Source: an uncultured Treponema sp.
GTDB taxonomy: Bacteria > Spirochaetota > Spirochaetia > Treponematales > Treponemataceae
Assembly: GCA_934667505.1 (NCBI GenBank)
Contig: CAKULY010000003.1
Location: 1-64,000, forward strand
Direction of reading: 5' to 3'
Length of the DNA stretch: 64,000 nucleotides
The stretch's first letter is position 1; the number at the start of each line of letters is the position of its first letter. The notes below the pieces were generated by a model. The model did no database searches. It was not told where the DNA came from and worked only from the letters and a program-made list of their open reading frames with translations. Positions 37,319 through 45,239 of this stretch are shown here, one piece after another. Made by a program: the position numbers and the translations under genes.

Positions 37319-38293
37319 ATGAAGGTATTGGTTATAGGTGGCGCAGGCTACATTGGAAGCCATGTTGTAAAAGAGCTTATGGCTAAAAATCATGAAGTTA
37401 CTGTTTTTGACAACCTTTCTAGCGGTCTTAGACAGAATCTTTTTTCAAAGAATAAGTTCATTTACGGAAATATTTTGCTTCCGCAGGATTTGGACGCTGC
37501 TTTTTCGCAAGGTTTTGACGCATTTATTCACCTTGCCGCTTTTAAGGCCGCTGGCGAGTCTATGATTTTTCCTGAAAAGTATTCTGTAAACAATATAAAT
37601 GGCACTTTGAACATTTTGAACAGCGCTGTAAATCACGGTTGCATGAACATGGTCTTTAGTTCCAGCGCAGCGGTTTTCGGCAGCCCAAAGTATCTTCCGA
37701 TTGACGAAGAGCATCCAAAAAATCCTGAAAACTATTACGGTTTTACAAAACTTGAAATAGAAGAATTCATGGACTGGTACAGCCAGTTGAAAGGGCTTAA
37801 TTTTGCGGCTTTGCGGTACTTTAACGCGGCAGGTTACGATGTTGACGGCGTGATAACAGGGCTTGAACAGAATCCTCAGAATCTTTTGCCTGTAATCATG
37901 GAAACTGCCTGCGGAATGAGAAGCCGGATGAAAATCTTTGGCGATGATTACGAAACCCGTGATGGAACTTGCATCCGCGATTATGTCCATGTAAACGATT
38001 TGGCAGTTGCGCATGTAAAAGCTTTGGATTTTATTTCCTCAAAAAAACAGAATTTAAAGCTGAACCTTGGCAGTGAAACTGGAACTTCGGTAAAAGAAAT
38101 GGTTGAAGCTGCAAGAAAAATTACCGGAATGGAAATTTCTGCGGACATTGTCGAGCGGCGGCCAGGCGACCCAGCCGAACTTGTTGCCACATCAAAAAAG
38201 GCGCACGAAATTTTAAACTGGAAGGCTGAACATTCCGATGTGGAAACTCTTGTAAGCTCTACTTGGAACGTTTATAAAAACAGACTTCGCTAA
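37319..38293 (+). CDS. galE: UDP-glucose 4-epimerase
   Basis: Interconverts UDP-glucose and UDP-galactose. I start at the ATG at 37319 (324 residues), with GAGGTGGA ahead; a longer frame from 37274 would overlap the ABC-F gene. The NAD motif GGAGYIGSH is at 7-15, the catalytic SSSAAVFG Ser is near 118 and YYGFTK gives the Tyr-x3-Lys pair. The substrate-side RYFNAAG and RDYVHVNDLA complete the family pattern. It supplies sugar nucleotides for envelope glycans or the Leloir pathway. Confidence 0.93.
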   Translation: MKVLVIGGAGYIGSHVVKELMAKNHEVTVFDNLSSGLRQNLFSKNKFIYGNILLPQDLDAAFSQGFDAFIHLAAFKAAGESMIFPEKYSVNNINGTLNILNSAVNHGCMNMVFSSSAAVFGSPKYLPIDEEHPKNPENYYGFTKLEIEEFMDWYSQLKGLNFAALRYFNAAGYDVDGVITGLEQNPQNLLPVIMETACGMRSRMKIFGDDYETRDGTCIRDYVHVNDLAVAHVKALDFISSKKQNLKLNLGSETGTSVKEMVEAARKITGMEISADIVERRPGDPAELVATSKKAHEILNWKAEHSDVETLVSSTWNVYKNRLR

Positions 38294-38307
38294 TCTAAGG
38301 ATTTTTT

Positions 38308-39537
38308 ATGACAAAAACAGATATTTCTTCGCTAATTGAATTTGTAGAATCTTCTGAGCGGGATATGGTTGAACTTGAAAGTTTGCTTACTCAGAATCCT
38401 GCTTTAGCTCCGGAAAATGGCGGAAAAGGAGAATTGCAAAAAGCCATTGCACTTGAAAATTGGCTAAAAAACCAGGGCTTTTCCGACATAAAACGCTTTG
38501 ATGCTCCAGATTCCAGGGCGGAAGGCGGAATTAGGCCGAATATTGTGGCTACAATTTCTGGAATTAGCGACGAATATTCTGTTTGGGCAATGGCTCATTT
38601 GGATGTAGTTCCTGTTGGTGAAAAAAGTCTTTGGAAAACTGACCCTTGGATCGTTGTTGAAAAAGGCGGTAGGCTTTATGGGCGAGGCGTTGAAGATAAT
38701 CAGCAAGGTTTGGTTTCTTCCGTTTTTGCGGCCTTGGCATTTATAAAAATGGGAATAAAGCCCGCTCATACGGTAAAGCTTTTGTTCATGGCAGACGAAG
38801 AAGTCGGCTCGAAGCACGGAATTATCTGGCTTTTGGAAAACACAAATCTCTTTAGAAAAAACGACTTAATCTTAATTCCTGACGGCGGAGATTCTAATGG
38901 CGAAACAATTGAGGTTGCTGAAAAAAATCTTCTTTGGCTAAAAATTACTGTAAAAGGAAAACAAGCTCATGGGAGCCGCCCGGATCAAGGTTGCAACGCC
39001 TGTCTTGCTGCAAACGACTTAAGCATGCGGCTTTACGATTTGCAGAATGTTTTCAATAAAAAGGACTCTTTGTTTGAACCTTGCTATTCAACTTTTCAGC
39101 CGACTATGCGCCTTGCAAATGTAGAAGGCGTTAACATAATTCCTGGCGAAGATACCTTTTTTATGGACTGTAGAATTTTGCCTTGCTATCCTTTGAATCA
39201 AGTTTTGCTTGAAGTAAAGCTTCGCTGCAGCGATGTTGAAAAAGATTACGGTGTAAAGGTTGAGCTAGAAATTCCACAAATGAGCGAAAGTCCTGCGACT
39301 TCTGTGGATTCTGAAGTTGTAAAAAAACTAAAAGAAGCCATTTTTAGCGCGCACAGAATAAACGCCCGCACTATAGGAATTGGCGGCGGAACTGTAGGCG
39401 CAGAGCTTCGCCGCAAAGGCTTTGATTGCGCGGTTTGGAGCAGCCTTGACGAAACCGCGCACATGCCAAACGAGTATTGTGTTGTTTCAAATCTTATAAA
39501 AGATGCAAAGACGTTAGTCTACTTTTTTGCTATCTAG
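38308..39537 (+). CDS. M20-family metallopeptidase (dipeptidase-like)
   Basis: 409 residues. Di-zinc site motifs are present in order: MAHLDVVP (His, Asp), GRGVEDNQQG (bridging Asp), ADEEVGS (catalytic and metal Glu), PDGGDS (Asp) and, at the end, TAHMPNEYC (His). An inserted dimerisation domain (about 205-330) is as in the family. No signal peptide is seen. It is probably a cytoplasmic dipeptidase or deacylase. The stop TAG is the first triplet of a palindromic element. Confidence 0.88.
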   Translation: MTKTDISSLIEFVESSERDMVELESLLTQNPALAPENGGKGELQKAIALENWLKNQGFSDIKRFDAPDSRAEGGIRPNIVATISGISDEYSVWAMAHLDVVPVGEKSLWKTDPWIVVEKGGRLYGRGVEDNQQGLVSSVFAALAFIKMGIKPAHTVKLLFMADEEVGSKHGIIWLLENTNLFRKNDLILIPDGGDSNGETIEVAEKNLLWLKITVKGKQAHGSRPDQGCNACLAANDLSMRLYDLQNVFNKKDSLFEPCYSTFQPTMRLANVEGVNIIPGEDTFFMDCRILPCYPLNQVLLEVKLRCSDVEKDYGVKVELEIPQMSESPATSVDSEVVKKLKEAIFSAHRINARTIGIGGGTVGAELRRKGFDCAVWSSLDETAHMPNEYCVVSNLIKDAKTLVYFFAI

Positions 39538-39644
39538 CCCGAATGTCGAGTTTTTTATAAATTGTAAAAAAAACTCTTTCAGCGACTTTCCAAGGTTAGT
39601 TTACTAACCCTTGTTGCAGATGGTTGTGCTCGCACTTCGGGCTA
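39535..39644. repeat. AGCCCGAA-type palindromic element between convergent genes
   Basis: It begins TAGCCCGAATGTCGAG and ends GCACTTCGGGCTA, with the shared hairpin GGTTAG-TTTA-CTAACC inside. The TAG at its left end is the stop of the M20 gene and the TAG read on the other strand at its right end is the stop of mraY, so the element exactly fills the gap between the two genes. Confidence 0.88.
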
Positions 39645-40712
39645 TCTGACTTTAAAAAATATTCCTACAATGGCGACTGTTATTAAAATTTGAATTATCA
39701 TAAATTTTAAAAGGACTTGAGTTGCCGACCAGCCAAGATTTTTTCTCATGTGGTCGTGCAGCGGAAAGCGTACATTTTCAAAAATCTTTATATGGAAAAA
39801 TCTTAGAAGAGCGACTTTTAAAAGTCCCATTCCACCGTTCAAGAAGATTACTGTTGACGTCGCTAAAATTAATAGAGGATTGCCGCTTATTAAAACCATA
39901 GTTCCTATAAAGAATCCTAAGGCCCGGCTTCCTGCGTCGCCCATTAAAACGTGGCTTGGGTACGCATTGTGCCAAAGGTAGCCCATCAAGGTTCCTGTCA
40001 GCGCAAAAGTCATTAATCCCCATTTAGCGCCGTTTGCAATGTGCGGAACTAGCAGGTACGAGGCAATATCTTTATGCCCCAATATAAAGTAAAAGATTGT
40101 TCCTAATGTTATAAGAGCAATAAGAACTAGAGTTCCGCTAAGTCCGTCAACGCCATCTGTGCAGTTGGTTGTATTAATAGAAGCCCAAAGCAGAACCGTT
40201 CCAATTATTATGTATGCTATAGGATTTACTGCAAGGGGATGAGAAATAAATGGAAGCCAAAAGTACACTTTTCCGTCTGCGCTGGCATTTTTTGTGCAAA
40301 AATATAGCAATAGCGAAGCTGCAATGCTGATTAAAAGGTCTAAAAAGCCTTTTCTGTATTCACCCCAGCTTGTAACGCTCCTGTCGTCTAAAAATCCAGA
40401 AAGCATTGTAAGCCAAGTTAGCAAAAGCACTCCTGACTGCATTAGTCCCATCGGAATAAAAAAGATGCAGATTAGCGCAAAAATGGTTATAAATACAACT
40501 CCTGCGCCGGTTGGCTTTCCTTTTGCGGCTTCTGCGGTAAAAGTAAATTCCCTTCCTCTGTCGTGCGGAAGCTTGTTGTAAAATAGCGGCAAGATTTTGT
40601 ATGTAACAAAAAAACCTGTGTAAAGCGCAAGCGCAATAAGAACTGTGTAAGACTGAAGAAGTCTTGCCGGCCCAAAATATTTTTGTAAAAAACTACCTAA
40701 ATAAAAAATCAT
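39642..40712 (-). CDS. mraY: Phospho-N-acetylmuramoyl-pentapeptide transferase
   Basis: Membrane enzyme that makes lipid I for peptidoglycan. It has 356 residues with about ten hydrophobic segments. Signature loops are GGVVF-like PTGAGVVFI, NTTNCTDGVDGLSG (catalytic Asp pair) and LMGDAGSRALGFFIG, which fit MraY better than WecA. GAGGAACAG precedes the start. It lies 8 bp after the purH-like gene on the same strand and is not in a dcw cluster here. No other cell-wall gene is adjacent. Confidence 0.9.
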   Translation of the reverse strand: MIFYLGSFLQKYFGPARLLQSYTVLIALALYTGFFVTYKILPLFYNKLPHDRGREFTFTAEAAKGKPTGAGVVFITIFALICIFFIPMGLMQSGVLLLTWLTMLSGFLDDRSVTSWGEYRKGFLDLLISIAASLLLYFCTKNASADGKVYFWLPFISHPLAVNPIAYIIIGTVLLWASINTTNCTDGVDGLSGTLVLIALITLGTIFYFILGHKDIASYLLVPHIANGAKWGLMTFALTGTLMGYLWHNAYPSHVLMGDAGSRALGFFIGTMVLISGNPLLILATSTVIFLNGGMGLLKVALLRFFHIKIFENVRFPLHDHMRKNLGWSATQVLLKFMIIQILITVAIVGIFFKVR

Positions 40713-40720
40713 CTGTTCCT

Positions 40721-42313
40721 CTAGTATGCAAGGTGCTGTATGCCGGTAAATACCATGGAAATCCCTTTTTCATTGCAAAAGTCAATGAACTCGTTGTCGT
40801 GTGGAGTTCCGCCAGTTTGTATTATGGCTTTTATTCCAAGTTCTTCTAGCATACGCGTTTTTTCGTCAAAGTCGATAACTGAATCGCTTACTAGAATTTC
40901 GGCGTTTTTATCTTCTGAGGTTAGACCATTTTTTTGACATTCAAGTGCTGATTCAAAAGCGTATTTTACGGCTTTGAACCTGTTTGGCTGTCCTGTGGAA
41001 ATTCCTATCGTAGAAAGGTCGTTGACTATAATTGCAGAATTAGAAGTTGTAAGCATCGCTAGCAACATTCCAAATTCCATTGCATCAAACTGGGCTTGAG
41101 TAGGACGAGTCCTAGTCATTACTCGCAGCCTTTTGAACAATTCAGGGTCTTGCTGCTGAACAAGAACACCTCCGTCTACAGAAATGTATTCATCTCTGCC
41201 GCTTATTAATCTGGAAGCGATTACTAGCCGCAAGTTTTTTTCTTCAGAAAGAATTGTCCTGGCTTCTTTTGAAAAGTCCGGCGCGATTATGGCAGAAAGG
41301 TTTAAGTTTAAAAAACTTCTTGCCGCCTCTTCATTTATAGCCGCGCTGCAGCCGATTGAAGCTCCTTCAAAAGAAAGCTTGTCGCAGTTGTAAGTTTTTT
41401 GAAATGATTCAACAATGTCTGCCCCTAGAGAAGCTCCTATTGGATTGTTATTTTTAATTCCGATTGTAAAAACATATCCAGAAGCTGGCGTAAAGTGAGT
41501 TACAAAAGGGTAGTTGTTGCAGTCAAAACTTTGGACAGAAAAAGGATTCTTTAAAATTTTCATAAACATGCTTACGTATTTCCAGGCGGTCAAGCAGTCC
41601 TGAAAAATTGAAAAAGAAAGCTCTTTTCCGTATATTTTTTTTACTCCGCTGAGCGCAGAGTCGTTGTCGTTCATTGAATACAAGCATGCGGCCTGCTGCT
41701 GGTTCATTCCGTGCCTAAGTTTTCCGACTTTTTTAAGAGGATACAAAAAATAATTTGGGAATTCAACTTTTTGATAAAGAATTGAATTTGAAGAAGCCGC
41801 GTCGTATGCTGAAGTCATATTTAACGCTTTTCCGGCTAAATAAAGACAAAAATCTTTGCTTATATTGTTGTTCCTAAGTTGGACAATTGCTTCGTCGTAG
41901 TCAACAGGGTCGGTAAGAAGCATTACGTTATTGTAATTTTTTGCCGCTATCCGAATTATAAAGTTCGTTTTTAAATCTATGCAGTTGTCAGGCTTGTCAT
42001 CTTCTTTAAAGTCGCTTAAAGGGCGGAACGTTGCAGCCATATTTATGCACACAAGTTTGATTTCTTGGTTGAAACTGTCCTTAGAATAGTCACGCCCCGC
42101 ATTCAGCAGCATCTTTAAAATATTAGAAAAAGAATCTTCGCTATATATGTCTGATTCAATTGATTTTTCTACAGTTATGTGTATGTTTTGTTTCTTTAAG
42201 AAATCTGCGGTGTTTCCTGCCGAAATAATTTCCCATCCGTCGTGAACAAGAAATTGCGCAAGATTTACTAATTTATCCGTGTTAGACGTGTACAAAAGAG
42301 CTATTTTCTTCAT
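40721..42313 (-). CDS. Divergent PurH-like protein with altered active sites
   Basis: 530 residues that align in order with PurH (AICAR formyltransferase/IMP cyclohydrolase). Present are a degraded start (LYTSNTDKLVNLAQFLVHDG…IISAGNTADFL), LRHGMNQQQA in place of LRYGENPHQ, KNNNPIGAS in place of KHxNPCG, AIIQTGGTPHDNEF in place of AIIQPGGSxRDxE, and the end MVFTGIQHLAY in place of MVFTGxRHFRH. The catalytic His of the KHxNP motif is Asn here, and the DGRVKTLHP loop of the cyclohydrolase is missing. It is probably not an ordinary PurH. It is upstream of, and presumably co-transcribed with, mraY. Function unknown. Confidence 0.72.
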   Translation of the reverse strand: MKKIALLYTSNTDKLVNLAQFLVHDGWEIISAGNTADFLKKQNIHITVEKSIESDIYSEDSFSNILKMLLNAGRDYSKDSFNQEIKLVCINMAATFRPLSDFKEDDKPDNCIDLKTNFIIRIAAKNYNNVMLLTDPVDYDEAIVQLRNNNISKDFCLYLAGKALNMTSAYDAASSNSILYQKVEFPNYFLYPLKKVGKLRHGMNQQQAACLYSMNDNDSALSGVKKIYGKELSFSIFQDCLTAWKYVSMFMKILKNPFSVQSFDCNNYPFVTHFTPASGYVFTIGIKNNNPIGASLGADIVESFQKTYNCDKLSFEGASIGCSAAINEEAARSFLNLNLSAIIAPDFSKEARTILSEEKNLRLVIASRLISGRDEYISVDGGVLVQQQDPELFKRLRVMTRTRPTQAQFDAMEFGMLLAMLTTSNSAIIVNDLSTIGISTGQPNRFKAVKYAFESALECQKNGLTSEDKNAEILVSDSVIDFDEKTRMLEELGIKAIIQTGGTPHDNEFIDFCNEKGISMVFTGIQHLAY

Positions 42314-42321
42314 ATATATTG

Positions 42322-42350
42322 ATGATAACAGAATAAAATGTATAGTTCAA
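42322..42350 (-). promoter_or_regulatory. Promoter of the purH-like/mraY unit, leaderless geometry
   Basis: On the minus strand TTGAAC (42350-42345), a 17-nt spacer and TATCAT (42327-42322) end 8 nt before the ATG at 42313. Confidence 0.5.
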
Positions 42351-42358
42351 TCTTTATG

Positions 42359-42438
42359 CGAACCTTAAAAACGGCTGGCTCAAGGTATTGGGCATAAGCG
42401 TACCTTGACCAGTCGTGTTTTTCTAAAAATTCGAAGTT
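42359..42438. repeat. Palindromic element at the end of aroA
   Basis: AAAAACGGCTGG…CAAGGTA is mirrored by TACCTTGACCAGTCGTGTTTTT, ending in the family terminus AAAATTCGAAGTT. The last codons of aroA (Thr-Ser-Asn-Phe-stop) are encoded by this terminus. Confidence 0.65.
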
Positions 42439-43781
42439 TCCAAAAAGTTTGCGCCGATTTTATTCATTGTTTTATAAAAGTTTGGGAAAGAAACTGAGCA
42501 ACATTCAGCATCGCTGACGATGACATTTTCTCCGTGTTTTAGTCCCAGTCCCAGGCAGGCAAGTGACATTGCAACCCTATGGTCGTTGTAGCTTTCAACA
42601 GTTGCGCCGTGCAATTCGAAATTTGGATTTTCACTGCCGTCTTCACCAAAAGGTGAATTTCCAGCTATCTTTATCCAGTCTGAACCGATTTCAACATTTG
42701 CACCAAGCTTTTGCAATTCTTTTTGCATAACCAAAAGGCGGTCTGTTTCCTTTTTGCGACAAACTGCCGCATCTTCAAGAACAACCACTCCTTCAGTAAA
42801 GCACGCCGCAACGGCAAGGGCGCAAACCGCATCTGGAAAGCCTGAAATATTTACGCGCAATTCTCCATTTGGCAAGTTTTTTGTAGAAAGATAACTTTTT
42901 TTTACGCAAAGGCAGTTTGAAGAATCAATTTCTATTTTTGCTCCGGTTTGTTTTAGAACATCGACAATCGCCATGTCGCCTTGACTTCCAGAAACATCAA
43001 CGTTATCAATAAAAATTTCGCTTTGAGTTATAAGAGCCGCAACCAGAGGAAAAGCCACTGCTTCCCAGTCGCTTGGAACAACTTTGTCAAACGCTTTGAT
43101 TTGAACAGGCCCTTCTACGCAAATCTTTTTAAAATCGCTGGAGATTGAATGTTTTATTCCAAGTTCTTCAAGCCACATTCCTGTCATTTTTAAAAACGGA
43201 GTTTCTTTGGGATCTGTAAGTTCAATTGTTGTAGTTCCGTCAAGGTGGCTTGCCGCCATCATAATTCCGCTGACATACTGGCTTAAACGTCCGTCTGTAA
43301 CAATTGTGCAGCCAGATTTTGCAGGACCTTTTATAAGAACTGGAGGGGCGTTTTTTTTCGGAATTGAATTATACGCCTGGCAGCCCATCTGTCGCAATGC
43401 GTCCAAAAGATGATTTACCGGTCTTGAACGGATAGATTCATCGCCTGTAAAAATTGACCAGCCTTCAAAAGTCGCTGCAATCGGCGCCATAAAATACAAA
43501 AGCGAGCCTGAATCGCCAACGTCTACCACGTTGCTAGGAAGATGTGCCGAGCTTCCCGCTCCCTTTACAATCCAGTCGCAAGGATTTGAAGTATCTACGC
43601 AGGATCCCAAAAGAGGAACAGCCTCGCTTGCCGAAATGCAATCCGCTCCGCCTAAAGGATTTCTAATATGACTTACACCTTCCGCCAAAGAAGCAAAAAG
43701 AAGAGCCCGGATTGTGTGGCTTTTTGAACCGGGAACTTGTATATGACCAGAAAGACTGTTTTTACACGCTTGAATTTTCAT
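42423..43781 (-). CDS. aroA: 3-phosphoshikimate 1-carboxyvinyltransferase (EPSP synthase)
   Basis: Sixth step of the shikimate pathway. It has 452 residues. The N-terminal PGSKSHTIRALLFASLAEG (Lys for phosphoshikimate/PEP), DVGDSGSLLYFMAP, GRLSQYVSGIMMAA and the C-terminal YNDHRVAMSLACLGL are all at the expected places. At the position of the usual N-A-G-T loop it reads GDSGSLL, the less common variant seen in class II-like enzymes. The C-terminus is built from a repeat element. Confidence 0.92.
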   Translation of the reverse strand: MKIQACKNSLSGHIQVPGSKSHTIRALLFASLAEGVSHIRNPLGGADCISASEAVPLLGSCVDTSNPCDWIVKGAGSSAHLPSNVVDVGDSGSLLYFMAPIAATFEGWSIFTGDESIRSRPVNHLLDALRQMGCQAYNSIPKKNAPPVLIKGPAKSGCTIVTDGRLSQYVSGIMMAASHLDGTTTIELTDPKETPFLKMTGMWLEELGIKHSISSDFKKICVEGPVQIKAFDKVVPSDWEAVAFPLVAALITQSEIFIDNVDVSGSQGDMAIVDVLKQTGAKIEIDSSNCLCVKKSYLSTKNLPNGELRVNISGFPDAVCALAVAACFTEGVVVLEDAAVCRKKETDRLLVMQKELQKLGANVEIGSDWIKIAGNSPFGEDGSENPNFELHGATVESYNDHRVAMSLACLGLGLKHGENVIVSDAECCSVSFPNFYKTMNKIGANFLETSNF

Positions 43782-43787
43782 GCGTAC

Positions 43788-43816
43788 AATCTACCAAAAA
43801 ATGTGCCGTTTTGGAA
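43788..43816 (-). promoter_or_regulatory. Promoter of aroA, leaderless geometry
   Basis: On the minus strand TTCCAA (43816-43811), a 17-nt spacer and TAGATT (43793-43788) end 6 nt before the ATG. Confidence 0.5.
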
Positions 43817-43822
43817 TATTAA

Positions 43823-44030
43823 TCAGCCCGAACTTCGAGTTTTTTATAAATTGTGAAAAAAAACGCTCTCAACGAATTTACAATTTGTTACCGATGGTTG
43901 TGCGCGCACTTCGTTTGGGTTGATTTGGGTTGCTATGCAACCTTGACTGCTCTTGTCGCACAAAATCTTCTAAAATTGTAAATTCGTTTACGCTTTTATT
44001 CTCTTTCTAAAAACTCGAAGTTCGGGCTGA
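43823..44030. repeat. AGCCCGAA-type palindromic element, full-length empty copy
   Basis: The inverted ends TCAGCCCGAACTTCGAGTTT and AAACTCGAAGTTCGGGCTGA are perfect. Nested arms follow (CGAATTTACAATTTG with AAATTGTAAATTCG; GGTTGC-TAT-GCAACC at the centre). About 208 bp long, it is the uninterrupted counterpart of the MITE-bearing copy at 15617. It fills most of the 340-bp gap between aroA and the GGDEF gene, which start on opposite strands away from it. Confidence 0.92.
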
Positions 44031-44083
44031 TTACCAAAAAAAATCAGTCTTTAGCCGCATTGTTTTCACATGCCATTCTTTTC

Positions 44084-44112
44084 TTGAAAGATTTTCATTT
44101 CTATAATATTAT
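44084..44112 (+). promoter_or_regulatory. Promoter of the GGDEF gene, leaderless geometry
   Basis: TTGAAA (44084-44089), a 17-nt spacer and TATTAT (44107-44112) end 9 nt before the ATG. An overlapping TATAAT at 44102 has poor spacing. Confidence 0.5.
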
Positions 44113-44121
44113 TATAAAACA

Positions 44122-45234
44122 ATGAATTTTTCAGAATATAAAACTGAATACTTGCACACTTGGCAAGAGCGATTGTTTTTTTATAGTTGGTTCTTGTTTT
44201 TTATAATACTTTTTATAGCAGCCGGCATTTCTGTATTTTATTATCTTAATCCGTGGTATTTGGCTCCGCTTTCGTTCAAATTTTATTTTTTGTTTGAAGT
44301 AAGCCTTTCTTTGTTTTTGCAGTTTGTGGTAATCATTTTAAATACAGTGATTGTAAAGTCCAAAAAAGTTTCAGATTCGTTAAAGAACCGTTTTTCTATC
44401 TATACAATTTTTTGGCAGTTTTCAATTATTTCTATCTTTTATAATCGTTACGACGGCGTGATGGTTTTGCCAAGCTTGGTATTAATCTTGGCAACTTCAA
44501 TTGCCAATAGGCATCTTTTAAAAAGTCTATTTAAAGCCTGTGTTTTTGTAGAGCTTTTGTCTTTCTTTGCGCATTGGAAGTTTAACCGTACAGAGGCTTT
44601 GCCCGAGCAGATTATTATTTTTATTTTGGTTATCTTTGCGCTGATTTTTATTTACGGTGTTAGCAAAGTTATGATGAAAGACATTAACACTCAGTTTAAG
44701 ATCATGAGCCGGAACAATACCCGCCTGCGTTCATTGACAAACGAATTGAGGCTTGAACCGCTTACGCGCCTTTACAACAGGACGGCTTATGCTGGCGCTA
44801 TTGAACGCTATATAAAGCTTTATTGCGAAAACGGAGAAAAGGTTTTTCAGGCTCTCTTAGATTTAGACAATTTTAAAAGCATAAACGATACTTACGGCCA
44901 CGCTGCTGGGGATGCCGTTTTAATCACCCTTTCTGAAAAGATTTCAACTGCTCTAGGCGGAAACCGAAGCGCTTTCCGTTACGGTGGGGACGAGTTTGTA
45001 ATCCTTTTTAGAAATTTAGAAGCTGAAGAAGTTGTGAAAAAAATTGAAGAAATAAGGCTTGATTTTGCAAATTCAACTTTCGATTTTATGGACAATAATT
45101 TTTCTTGCACAATGAGCATTGGAATTGCGGCATATAAAGACGGAATGACAAGCAAATCTTGGTTTAAAGCCGCTGACGATGCTGCCTATCTGGCGAAAAA
45201 AGGTGGAAAAAACCGGTTGGAGCTAGCTAAATAG
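44122..45234 (+). CDS. Membrane-bound diguanylate cyclase (GGDEF domain)
   Basis: Makes cyclic di-GMP. It has 370 residues: about six hydrophobic segments (20-190), a short coiled linker and a GGDEF domain (about 210-370) with the active-site motif YGGDEF (G288-F292). The RxxD inhibitory site normally five residues before the motif is absent (NRSAFR instead), so product inhibition by that route is not expected. The sensory role of the membrane part is unknown. It converges on the next gene with 5 bp between the stops. Confidence 0.93.
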   Translation: MNFSEYKTEYLHTWQERLFFYSWFLFFIILFIAAGISVFYYLNPWYLAPLSFKFYFLFEVSLSLFLQFVVIILNTVIVKSKKVSDSLKNRFSIYTIFWQFSIISIFYNRYDGVMVLPSLVLILATSIANRHLLKSLFKACVFVELLSFFAHWKFNRTEALPEQIIIFILVIFALIFIYGVSKVMMKDINTQFKIMSRNNTRLRSLTNELRLEPLTRLYNRTAYAGAIERYIKLYCENGEKVFQALLDLDNFKSINDTYGHAAGDAVLITLSEKISTALGGNRSAFRYGGDEFVILFRNLEAEEVVKKIEEIRLDFANSTFDFMDNNFSCTMSIGIAAYKDGMTSKSWFKAADDAAYLAKKGGKNRLELAK

Positions 45235-45239
45235 TGTTG

